From contig DAIDHF010000021.1 in assembly GCA_027452005.1 (NCBI GenBank), positions 1 to 48,173 on the forward strand: a stretch of 48,173 nt of DNA, given 5' to 3'. The stretch is from Acidimicrobiales bacterium. Lineage in GTDB: Bacteria; Actinomycetota; Acidimicrobiia; Acidimicrobiales; JAKAVM01. Shown here one piece after another: positions 6,605-12,990 of this stretch (position 1 is its first letter; every line of letters starts with the position of its first letter). The notes beneath the pieces were generated by a model. The model made no database searches. It saw only the letters and a list, made by a program, of their open reading frames with translations, and was not told the DNA's origin. The translations under genes and the position numbers were made by a program.

Positions 6605-7893
6605 TTGTCTTGCTCGGCAATACGTACTGGCATCCGGGTGAGCACTTCAAATGTCTGTCTTTTCGTCTGTCCAGCACTAAATGTACCTCCAAATAGGACA
6701 ACCCGCTCTTTCATCCCGACTAGTCCATGGCCTTCTCGTCGACGGCTTATAGCTACTGGCTCGGCGAGAGGGTTTGTTACGCGAATCTCAATCTGGTCAG
6801 GTGAAGGATAAGAGACCTCAAGATTACACTCGCCAGGTCCTGAGTGCTTGAGTACGTTGGTTAGAGATTCCTGAATAATGCGATAGAGCGAAAGCCCTAT
6901 CTGCTCGTCGACAACAACGCAATCTAGAGGAGGACCATCCACGTGGAGTAGTACTGTTAGGCCCACTTGGGCCATGTCTTCAAGTAGGCAGGGCACGTCA
7001 GACAGGTTGGGGAGGGGGGCTAGGTCTGGAGCCTTATCGACAGACTGTCCATCTGAATCCCTTAGGACCCCGATAACTGTTCTAAGCTCTGACAGGGCTT
7101 TTTTCGATACGCGCTCTATCGTGGCCAATACGTCGAAGACAGAATCCGCATTCTCCGCGTCACCCTGATTGGAAAAGACACCTCGGTTTACTCGGGCCGC
7201 CCCGGCTTGAATGGCTATGACGCTTACATGGTGGGCCACGAAGTCGTGGAGTTCGCGGGCTATTCGAGCCCGTTCATGACTCACGGCTCTCTGTGCCTTT
7301 AGTTCCTGTTCAAGCTCGAGCCTTGTGGCCCGGTCTTCCAATCCGATTATGTACTTTCGACGGACCTGTACGTTGTCTCCGATCAACCACACCGCAGCTA
7401 CGACAATTATCGGGAACACAAACTCAGCAGGAGCACGAAGAGCGTTGTGATGGACTAGTGCCACGCATAGAACACCTCCAATTGCAACCACTCCGGCGTT
7501 TAGAGAAGTACGTCTAGAACATCCCACCACGACACTGTATAGAGCTATTAGACCTGAAAAAGCCATAATCGGGGGAAGTGGCGAAGAGAACAATAGGGCC
7601 AGCTCAGAAAATGTTCCGCATATTAGAAAAACCACTATTGGTCTCTTGTTGCGCCAATATATTGGAACAAAACCACCGGCTACGACCACAATCGCCTCGG
7701 TTGTATGAATTGGGGAAACCGGTTTTAGATGGATCAGAATGGTAATTGCCCCTAATAACAACAAAACCGCAAGCAACAGAAGGTTTCTTACGTCAAGATC
7801 GGGGACAGTTTTAGACGGCCTTCTCTGGTATCGTCTAAAACTCAAGTCCAGGTTGGCTTGGTGTTCGTGGTCAGTATCTCTTGATCTCGTCAT
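6601..7893 (-). CDS. NarL-type sensor histidine kinase (HisKA_3)
   Basis: The kinase has 430 residues: a cytoplasmic start (1-34), several membrane helices between about 35 and 175, a short coiled coil, and a HisKA_3 dimerisation domain with ERARIARELHDFVAHHVS, where His216 is the phosphoacceptor. The ATP-binding domain follows, with QESLTNVLKHS (N box) and GHGLVGMKERV (G box). There is almost no extracytoplasmic loop, so it is an intramembrane-sensing type, as found next to ABC exporters that answer cell-envelope stress or peptide antibiotics. It overlaps the response regulator gene by four bases and is transcribed away from the ABC genes across a 142-bp shared promoter region. Confidence 0.9.
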   Translation of the reverse strand: MTRSRDTDHEHQANLDLSFRRYQRRPSKTVPDLDVRNLLLLAVLLLLGAITILIHLKPVSPIHTTEAIVVVAGGFVPIYWRNKRPIVVFLICGTFSELALLFSSPLPPIMAFSGLIALYSVVVGCSRRTSLNAGVVAIGGVLCVALVHHNALRAPAEFVFPIIVVAAVWLIGDNVQVRRKYIIGLEDRATRLELEQELKAQRAVSHERARIARELHDFVAHHVSVIAIQAGAARVNRGVFSNQGDAENADSVFDVLATIERVSKKALSELRTVIGVLRDSDGQSVDKAPDLAPLPNLSDVPCLLEDMAQVGLTVLLHVDGPPLDCVVVDEQIGLSLYRIIQESLTNVLKHSGPGECNLEVSYPSPDQIEIRVTNPLAEPVAISRRREGHGLVGMKERVVLFGGTFSAGQTKRQTFEVLTRMPVRIAEQDK

Positions 7894-7960
7894 CTCTTAC
7901 ATCGCCTTAGATTAGAGTTTTGCTCAACTTGACCCAGTTGGGGCCAGATTCCTAGAAAAA

Positions 7961-7976
7961 TCACCCTTGAGGGTGA
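7961..7976. promoter_or_regulatory. Palindrome in the kinase-ABC divergent promoter region
   Basis: Perfect inverted repeat TCACCCT-TG-AGGGTGA. It lies in the 142-bp region between the kinase start (7893) and the ABC ATPase start (8036). A second shorter repeat, CAACT...AGTTG, is at 7925-7940. Size and symmetry suit a dimeric NarL-type regulator, so it is a candidate operator for the adjacent two-component system. Binding is inferred. Confidence 0.4.
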
Positions 7977-8035
7977 CTCAAATTACACCCTGGATGCCGT
8001 AGACTGAACCTAATTCACCAACAGGAGGAATACCC

Positions 8036-8977
8036 TTGATTGAAGTGCGAAACCTGTCCAAGAGCTTTGGGTCAACTAAGGCGGTTGACAATATGTCATT
8101 TGAGGTATCCCCAGGGACCGTTACCGGATTTTTGGGACCCAATGGAGCTGGCAAGTCAACCACAATGAGAGTAATTATGGGACTCGACCACCCCGACAGC
8201 GGACAAGCACTCATATTTGGTAAACCGTACTCTAAGATTGCCAACCCTTTACATCAGGTAGGAGCCCTCCTTGACGCCCGGGCTTTTCACGGAGGACGCA
8301 GTGCCTACAACCACCTCCTATTTTTGGCCCAAGCAAATGGAATTCCAGCGCGCCGAGTTGATGAGGTCCTTGAAACTGTCGGTCTCTCTTCAGTTGCAAA
8401 AAAGCGAGCAGGTACTTTCTCAATGGGTATGGGACAACGCCTGGGAATTGCGGCAGCCTTGTTGGGCAACCCGGAGATCCTTTTGTTTGATGAACCCATC
8501 AACGGTCTTGACCCTGAAGGGATTTTGTGGGTTCGCAACTTGCTAAAGTCGCTTGCTAGTGAGGGACGTACAGTTTTTGTTTCCAGCCACCTCATGAGCG
8601 AGATGGCCCAAACGGCTGACTACGTGGTGGTGGTAGGTCGTGGGCGACTTATCGATAGCGCTCCTATCTCTCAGTTCATCAGTAAGAGTGCCCAGCGTTA
8701 TGTCGTGGTGAGGTCCCCGGCTATTGACACCCTCGAAGGTCTCCTGAAGCAGTCCGGTGCAGATGTAGCCCAAGGTCCCGACAACACCCTAGAGGTTACA
8801 AATGCGACATGCGCTCAAGTCGGAGAACTGGCCGGGGCCAACTCAATAGTACTTCACGAACTCTATTTTCATGAGCCCACCTTGGAGTCAGCATATATGG
8901 AACTCACCCAAGATGACGTTGAGTTCCATGCCAAGTCCTCCAACGATATGACTTTTCCGGCAGACAAGAGAAATTAG
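8036..8977 (+). CDS. ABC transporter ATP-binding protein (BcrA-like)
   Basis: A 313-residue ATPase of the CcmA/BcrA type. Walker A GPNGAGKST at 34-42, a Q-loop region near GALLDARAFHGG, the signature FSMGMGQRLGIAAALL (about 127-142), and Walker B ILLFDEP (about 148-155) with a following D-loop NGLDPEG and switch histidine in VSSHL. The signature FSMGMGQR in place of LSGGQ is normal for this subfamily. The C-terminal 90 residues form the usual regulatory extension. Start is TTG 8036 preceded by AGGAGG at 8023-8028, a strong ribosome binding site. It heads an operon with the permease and is divergent from a two-component system; export of a peptide or lipid-cycle antibiotic is the likely role. 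Confidence 0.88.
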   Translation: MIEVRNLSKSFGSTKAVDNMSFEVSPGTVTGFLGPNGAGKSTTMRVIMGLDHPDSGQALIFGKPYSKIANPLHQVGALLDARAFHGGRSAYNHLLFLAQANGIPARRVDEVLETVGLSSVAKKRAGTFSMGMGQRLGIAAALLGNPEILLFDEPINGLDPEGILWVRNLLKSLASEGRTVFVSSHLMSEMAQTADYVVVVGRGRLIDSAPISQFISKSAQRYVVVRSPAIDTLEGLLKQSGADVAQGPDNTLEVTNATCAQVGELAGANSIVLHELYFHEPTLESAYMELTQDDVEFHAKSSNDMTFPADKRN

Positions 8978-8988
8978 GAGACTCACTA

Positions 8989-9828
8989 ATGGAAGCCACC
9001 CTAGCCACAAACCGTAACCAAACCAACTCCACTTTCCATACCTCACAGCCCTTTACTAATACTCTGCAATCTGAGCTGACCAAGTTTCGGTCTGTAAAGT
9101 CGTCTTTTTGGAGTCTGATTGTGGCCAACGGAGTCACGATAGTTCTAAGTGCAATCATCTGCGAGGCCGTGGTAAATAGATGGAATAAAAGATCCCTATC
9201 CGAGCGGATACTATTTGACCCTACCACTAGGAGTCTCACGGGAATTGTTCTCGCCCAATTGGCAATTGGGGTTCTCGGAGTTTTATTAATATCGGCCGAG
9301 TACTCTAGTGGGACCATAAGGGCCACCTTTGCTGCCACCCCCAACCGGACCAAAGTTCTAACGGCTAAGGCAGTTGTATTTGCAGTCATTACCTATATAA
9401 CTTGCCTGATTTCAGTCCTCATTGCCTTCGGTGTAGGCCAGGCCATCTTTACTCAGGTGGGCGTGGGAGCCTCAATCGGTCAACCCGGGGTTCTTAGAGT
9501 GATACTTATGAGTGCCCTGTATTTGACCATAGGTGGGTTATTCGCGTTAGGTCTTGGTACCTTGGTGCGCCATACTGCGGGCGGAATTACGGCCTTTGTG
9601 GTCATGATGCTCGTACTTCCTGGAATAGTCGGCGCTCTTCCATCGCCGTGGTCTAGCGATATCGGACGATATCTCCCAAATGCTGCCGGCCTGGCCATGA
9701 CTTCGGTGATTAAGCAACACGCTGGTGGTGACATGCTTGGTCCCTTGGGAGGTTTGGCCGTGTTCTGCGGATGGGCAGCCCTGGCCTTGGTGGTCGGTGG
9801 AACCCGGCTAGTAACTAGGGACGCCTGA
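8989..9828 (+). CDS. ABC-2 type permease (BcrB-like)
   Basis: A 279-residue protein with a polar start (1-30) and about six hydrophobic helices (for example LAQLAIGVLGVLLISAEYSS, VFAVITYITCLISVLIAFGV and LGGLAVFCGWAALALVVGG). The motif SAEYSSGTIRATFAATPNR with KVLTAKAV is typical of ABC-2 permeases that pair with BcrA-like ATPases. ATG at 8989 follows TAGGAG at 8975-8980, which also contains the ATPase stop, so translation is coupled. It forms the membrane half of the exporter. Confidence 0.85.
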   Translation: MEATLATNRNQTNSTFHTSQPFTNTLQSELTKFRSVKSSFWSLIVANGVTIVLSAIICEAVVNRWNKRSLSERILFDPTTRSLTGIVLAQLAIGVLGVLLISAEYSSGTIRATFAATPNRTKVLTAKAVVFAVITYITCLISVLIAFGVGQAIFTQVGVGASIGQPGVLRVILMSALYLTIGGLFALGLGTLVRHTAGGITAFVVMMLVLPGIVGALPSPWSSDIGRYLPNAAGLAMTSVIKQHAGGDMLGPLGGLAVFCGWAALALVVGGTRLVTRDA

Positions 9829-9940
9829 CAACAGGTTACCTGGAGAACTCATAACCAAGACCTGACAATGTAGTGCACTCACCTGGCTAAGCTGCGCGGT
9901 TGCTATCATACGATTGACCTTGCTCAGTCGATAAGCTTAT

Positions 9941-10585
9941 TTGATTGCCCCGACCAGTAAGGATGATGCAAACTTGACCATTCAAGCCCACTCCCTCGAC
10001 CAGCGTCTCTATCTAGACGTTAACCACTTTGCCCGGTCTACGTCTTGGCTGCATTCAGTTGCCGCCCCGTTTGCTCTCTGGATCGGCGTGGTCATACTCG
10101 GAGCAATCATTATTGCAGGGTGGTGGGTGGCAAGACGGGCCACCGATCCCTTGACGGCCGTTTCCAAGGCGATCTGGGTCGGGGTTGCGTGCTTTATCTC
10201 TCTAGGGGCAAACCAGATAGTGGCCCACCTGGTCAAGAGGGTACGCCCGTACTACGCGATGCACGGGGTCGAGGTGCTCGTGGCAAAGGCCCACGACTAC
10301 ACGTTCCCGTCTGATCACGCTGTAGTTGCCGGGACGGTCATGGCTGGTATGTGGCTAGTAGCCAAGAGGCTTGCGATCTTGGCAACCATTGTCGGGCTCC
10401 TATTGGCCTTCGCCCGGGTATACGTTGGTGCCCACTACCCCAGTGACGTTCTCGGTGGATTGGTCTTAGGTGCGGTTATCTGCCTCGCACTCGCCAAGCC
10501 CATGATTGCCATAATCAAGGTTTTTGTGAGGGCACTTTCTAAGACCGCCCTAAGACCGTTGGTTCAGGCCAAAGCTTCGACCTGA
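9941..10585 (+). CDS. PAP2 phosphatase (BcrC-like undecaprenyl-diphosphatase candidate)
   Basis: A 214-residue membrane protein with the type-2 phosphatidic acid phosphatase signature: VKRVRPYY (about 98-105), FPSDHA (122-127) and RVYVGAHYPSDV (159-170), which supply the three catalytic/phosphate-binding blocks. Bacterial members of this size usually dephosphorylate undecaprenyl diphosphate, recycling the peptidoglycan lipid carrier and giving bacitracin resistance (BcrC). The position 112 bp after a BcrAB-like exporter supports this. Start is TTG 9941; an alternative TTG in the same frame is at 9974. It could be in the same transcript as the exporter or have its own promoter. Another lipid phosphate substrate is possible. 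Confidence 0.78.
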   Translation: MIAPTSKDDANLTIQAHSLDQRLYLDVNHFARSTSWLHSVAAPFALWIGVVILGAIIIAGWWVARRATDPLTAVSKAIWVGVACFISLGANQIVAHLVKRVRPYYAMHGVEVLVAKAHDYTFPSDHAVVAGTVMAGMWLVAKRLAILATIVGLLLAFARVYVGAHYPSDVLGGLVLGAVICLALAKPMIAIIKVFVRALSKTALRPLVQAKAST

Positions 10586-10588
10586 ACC
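10561..10588 (+). terminator. Hairpin over the end of the PAP2 gene
   Basis: GGTTCAGG (10561-10568) and CCTGAACC (10581-10588) form a perfect 8-bp stem with a 12-base loop; the TGA stop lies inside the second arm. No T-run follows, so it may stabilise the 3' end rather than terminate by itself. Confidence 0.4.
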
Positions 10589-10603
10589 AACTAAGAAGTA
10601 CTT

Positions 10604-10619
10604 GAACCCTTACGGGTTC
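10604..10619 (-). terminator. Hairpin at the stop codon of the YVTN gene
   Basis: GAACCC-TTAC-GGGTTC, a 6-bp stem whose loop contains the stop codon of the minus-strand gene. It sits between two converging genes and could serve either. No T-run is visible. Confidence 0.35.
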
Positions 10620-11680
10620 GCGTCTACGGCCAGGTTCTCTGGATCTACCATCGCCGGTACGGTCTTGGTGACTGTCCTGGTCGCCATGTCGATCACGCTC
10701 ACGTTAGACCCAGTGAAGTTAGGAATGTCAAAGTTATCCACGTAAGCCGTCTTCCCGTCTGGAGTAAAGGCAATTCCCTCAGGGTTAGTCCCCACAGATA
10801 CCGTTGCAACCACGTTGTCAGATGACGTGCTAATAAAGCTAACCGAGTTTGAGAACGCGTTTGCAACTAACAACTGAGAACCGTCGGGGGTCATGCCACA
10901 CCCGATCGGGACCAGGCCTACTCCAATAGTCTCGTTCACCTTACCCGAGGCCACGTCTATTACCGACACGTTAGAAGAACCCGCATTTGGTACGTAAGCC
11001 GTGGTGGAATCCGGCGAGAAGCAGACCGCATATGGACCCATGCCCACCTTGATCGGCGTGCCCGCAGTGTTTGTAGCCGTGTCGATCGGAATGATCGAGC
11101 CTTGGACTAGGGGGATGTTCACGGTAGGAATCAAGCTCGGGAAGTTGCCCCCAAAATTAGCCACGTAAACGGTTTTGCCGTTCGGGGCACAGGCTACCCC
11201 TAAAGGAAACACCCCGGAGTTGATCGTGTCGACGACTTTGTTTGTTGACGTGTCGATAACCGATATAGTTCCAGACCCAAAGTTAGCCACGTATGCGTCA
11301 CCATTAGAGCAGATTGCCAGACCAAAGGGTAACAGACCAACCTTGATTGTCGTCCCGGTATTCTTGTTAGTAGAGGTGTCGATAACAGACACCGTTCCAT
11401 CTAGCTTGTCGGTAACATACGCGTACTTTCCGTCGGGGGTTATCGCTACTGCAAATGGCCCACGTCCAACTGCAATTGAAGGTAGGGCCGAGTTCGTGGA
11501 CGTGTCTATCGGGGTAACCGTACCAGAACCAAAGTTGGCCACGTATGCAGTTGGAGTCCCCGCACTCGCGGTGACTCCCCCGGTGTCTCCAGGATTAGTA
11601 CAGGCCGCCACGAAAACCCCACATCCAACCAAGGCCAACATGACCTTTGTAGCTCCCAACCTTGCAAACGCGCTCTTCAT
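10610..11680 (-). CDS. YVTN beta-propeller lipoprotein
   Basis: From ATG 11680 the product has 356 residues: a signal peptide (MKSAFARLGATKVMLALVGC and on) ending in the lipobox VAAC, so it should be a secreted, lipid-anchored protein. Seven repeats of about 40-55 residues follow, each of the form YVANFGSGTVSVIDTSTNKV, then a VG-x-P-x-G turn and PDGK, the YVTN family pattern; seven repeats predict a complete seven-bladed propeller. The fourth blade carries a long insertion (NIPLVQGS). An upstream in-frame ATG at 11788 exists, but 11680 is chosen because GAGGGG precedes it and the signal peptide starts there. Such propellers usually bind proteins or polysaccharide on the cell surface; no enzyme motif is present. 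Confidence 0.85.
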   Translation of the reverse strand: MKSAFARLGATKVMLALVGCGVFVAACTNPGDTGGVTASAGTPTAYVANFGSGTVTPIDTSTNSALPSIAVGRGPFAVAITPDGKYAYVTDKLDGTVSVIDTSTNKNTGTTIKVGLLPFGLAICSNGDAYVANFGSGTISVIDTSTNKVVDTINSGVFPLGVACAPNGKTVYVANFGGNFPSLIPTVNIPLVQGSIIPIDTATNTAGTPIKVGMGPYAVCFSPDSTTAYVPNAGSSNVSVIDVASGKVNETIGVGLVPIGCGMTPDGSQLLVANAFSNSVSFISTSSDNVVATVSVGTNPEGIAFTPDGKTAYVDNFDIPNFTGSNVSVIDMATRTVTKTVPAMVDPENLAVDANP

Positions 11681-11823
11681 AAATTCCCCCTCAGGAAACT
11701 CTTGATGTTTTTCTCTTAGGTACCCACGAGCCAACTTACCCAACACTCTGAGTGCCTTCAGGTTACCAAAGGTAAACTGATAAGTCAATCAGTTCATTGA
11801 GGCCCTTATGATTGCCTACAAGG

Positions 11824-11841
11824 AATACCCCCGGGGGTATT
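11824..11841. promoter_or_regulatory. 18-bp perfect palindrome, CsoR/CstR-type operator candidate
   Basis: AATACCCCCGGGGGTATT is its own reverse complement. TACC-C-tract/G-tract-GGTA inverted repeats are the operators of the CsoR/RcnR/CstR repressor family, which sense copper, nickel/cobalt or persulfides. It lies 88 bp before the thioredoxin start and 144 bp from the lipoprotein start on the other strand. No CsoR-like gene is in this window. The neighbouring thioredoxin-DUF302 pair would fit a thiol or persulfide response. Confidence 0.5.
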
Positions 11842-11928
11842 GATGTTGAACAAGGGTACAACTAACCAGAAGGAATCCAGATGTTTATACAGAGATTCCA
11901 GAGTTCTCAAAGGAGACGATGACAGAAA

Positions 11929-12291
11929 ATGGCAACTACTACAGTAACAAGGGATAACTTTGAAGAGACGGTCAGCTCCAATGAGATTGTCCTGGTCGAC
12001 TTTTGGGCACCATGGTGTGGGCCTTGCAGACAGTTTGGTCCGGTCTTCGAGAAAGTCTCCGAGGCCAACCCAGACATTGTGTTTGCCAAGGTGAACACTG
12101 AAGAGCAACCTGAACTGGCTGGTGAATTCTCTATAATGTCAATCCCCACGCTAATGGCCTTTCGGAATGGAATTATCTTGTATGCACAACCGGGAGCTCT
12201 CCCCCAGGGGTCCCTTGAGGAACTCGTCCAAAAGGTCCGAGAGGTTGACATGCAAGAGGTTGAACAAGCGATGGTCAACGCAAAGGACTAG
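11929..12291 (+). CDS. trxA: Thioredoxin
   Basis: A 120-residue single-domain thioredoxin with FWAPWCGPC (redox cysteines Cys30 and Cys33) and the cis-proline motif SIPTL (Pro73). It reduces disulfides or persulfides in the cytoplasm. Its C-terminal tail (residues 106-120, EVDMQEVEQAMVNAKD) is longer and more acidic than in E. coli TrxA. The ATG at 11929 is fixed by the domain; the best Shine-Dalgarno (AAGGAG, 11910-11915) is 13 bases upstream and ideally spaced instead for a 12-codon frame starting at 11919. It is cotranscribed with the DUF302 gene two bases downstream. Confidence 0.9.
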   Translation: MATTTVTRDNFEETVSSNEIVLVDFWAPWCGPCRQFGPVFEKVSEANPDIVFAKVNTEEQPELAGEFSIMSIPTLMAFRNGIILYAQPGALPQGSLEELVQKVREVDMQEVEQAMVNAKD

Positions 12292-12293
12292 AC

Positions 12294-12668
12294 ATGAAGG
12301 CAATTGAAAGAACGGTTACTGGCACTCTAGAACAGGTCGAAGAAAGGGTTAGGAAAGCCCTTGCTGGCAACGGATTTGGGGTTCTCACCGAAATCTACGT
12401 GTCTGAGGTTCTAAAGGAGAAGATCCAGGTTGATCGCCAGCCACTAAAGATCCTGGGTGCCTGTAATCCTCACTTTGCGAACCGGGCGCTAGACCTTGAC
12501 CCCGAGGTCGCTTTGATGCTGCCATGCAACGTCGTGCTTTCGCAGACCGATTCAGCTACGACCAAGGTATCTGTGGTTAACCCTCGCGAGATGATGGATA
12601 CCGGCAAACTAGGATCTCTGGCACAAGAAGCTGAGGATTCCCTGAGAAAGGCCGTGGAGGAGATCTGA
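12294..12668 (+). CDS. DUF302 family protein
   Basis: A 124-residue protein matching DUF302: an N-terminal VTGTLEQVEERVRKALAGNGFGVLTEI, the middle LKILGACNPHFANRALDLDPEVALMLPCNVVL (ACNP-A-AL and LPC-V), and VVNPREMM. Proteins of this family are small cytoplasmic dimers; some occur in sulfur- and metal-stress clusters and may bind a ligand through the conserved Cys residues (here Cys77 region in GACNP and Cys in LPCNV). It starts two bases after the thioredoxin stop, so the genes are one operon behind the CsoR-type palindrome. Function beyond this is not known. Confidence 0.85.
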   Translation: MKAIERTVTGTLEQVEERVRKALAGNGFGVLTEIYVSEVLKEKIQVDRQPLKILGACNPHFANRALDLDPEVALMLPCNVVLSQTDSATTKVSVVNPREMMDTGKLGSLAQEAEDSLRKAVEEI

Positions 12669-12747
12669 TGAGACCGAAGGCTCGCCCGCTTGAACTTACT
12701 ATCGAGGCCTACATATCAAAAGTGAGATTTTCTGAAAAAATCATCTC

Positions 12748-12763
12748 CAAAGTTCACACTTTG
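12748..12763 (+). terminator. Weak hairpin after the thioredoxin-DUF302 operon
   Basis: CAAAGT-TCAC-ACTTTG is a 6-bp stem with a tetraloop, 80 bases after the DUF302 stop, followed by CAGCTATTTTG. AT-rich and without a clean T-run; a weak terminator candidate. Confidence 0.25.
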
Positions 12764-12771
12764 CAGCTATT

Positions 12772-12800
12772 TTGTGAAAAGATAGCGACTGAGGCATAAA
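12772..12800 (+). promoter_or_regulatory. Promoter for the candidate RNA at 12807
   Basis: TTGTGA (12772-12777), a 17-base spacer and CATAAA (12795-12800). Transcription would begin about seven bases later, at the GGGG that opens the first stem of the structured region, which makes the pairing of promoter and RNA more convincing. Confidence 0.4.
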
Positions 12801-12806
12801 CCATGT

Positions 12807-12912
12807 GGGGATGGCAGTGTGGCATGCTCTCAGGTATGTCCGGTCTCAACCATCCCCGCCGGAAGGCTGGCTATGCCTGTCCCCCAGCAGGTACCCGGTC
12901 TCACCGGCGGGG
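12807..12912 (+). ncRNA. Candidate structured RNA with two related hairpin modules
   Basis: Module A is closed by GGGGATGG (12807-12814) pairing with CCATCCCC (12850-12857). Module B is closed by CCCCGCCGG (12854-12862) pairing with CCGGCGGGG (12904-12912). The two stems share the bases 12854-12857, so they compete. Both modules have similar interiors, each with ATGC early and ending AGGTA...CCGGTCTCA just before the closing arm. Module B also holds an inner GCTGG/CCAGC stem with a C-run in the loop. A promoter is placed so that the RNA starts at GGGG. No match to SRP RNA, 6S, tmRNA or a riboswitch class known to me was recognised; a loose likeness to actinobacterial 6C RNA (C-run in a loop) is not enough to assign it. 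It could be a free small RNA or a leader of the Lhr gene. Confidence 0.4.
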
Positions 12913-12990
12913 TCCTCAAATTTCCGCCCTTGCTGGGATGATCTAGCGGGAACCTAGTTTCATCGGCCAAGTGATACTATTTTTAGGGCC

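Noticed and set aside
12807-12912. Signal recognition particle RNA or 6C RNA
   Set aside because: The SRP tetraloop region (GGAAG within GGTCAGG...AGCAGCC) is not found, and only one loop has a C-run whereas 6C RNA has two.
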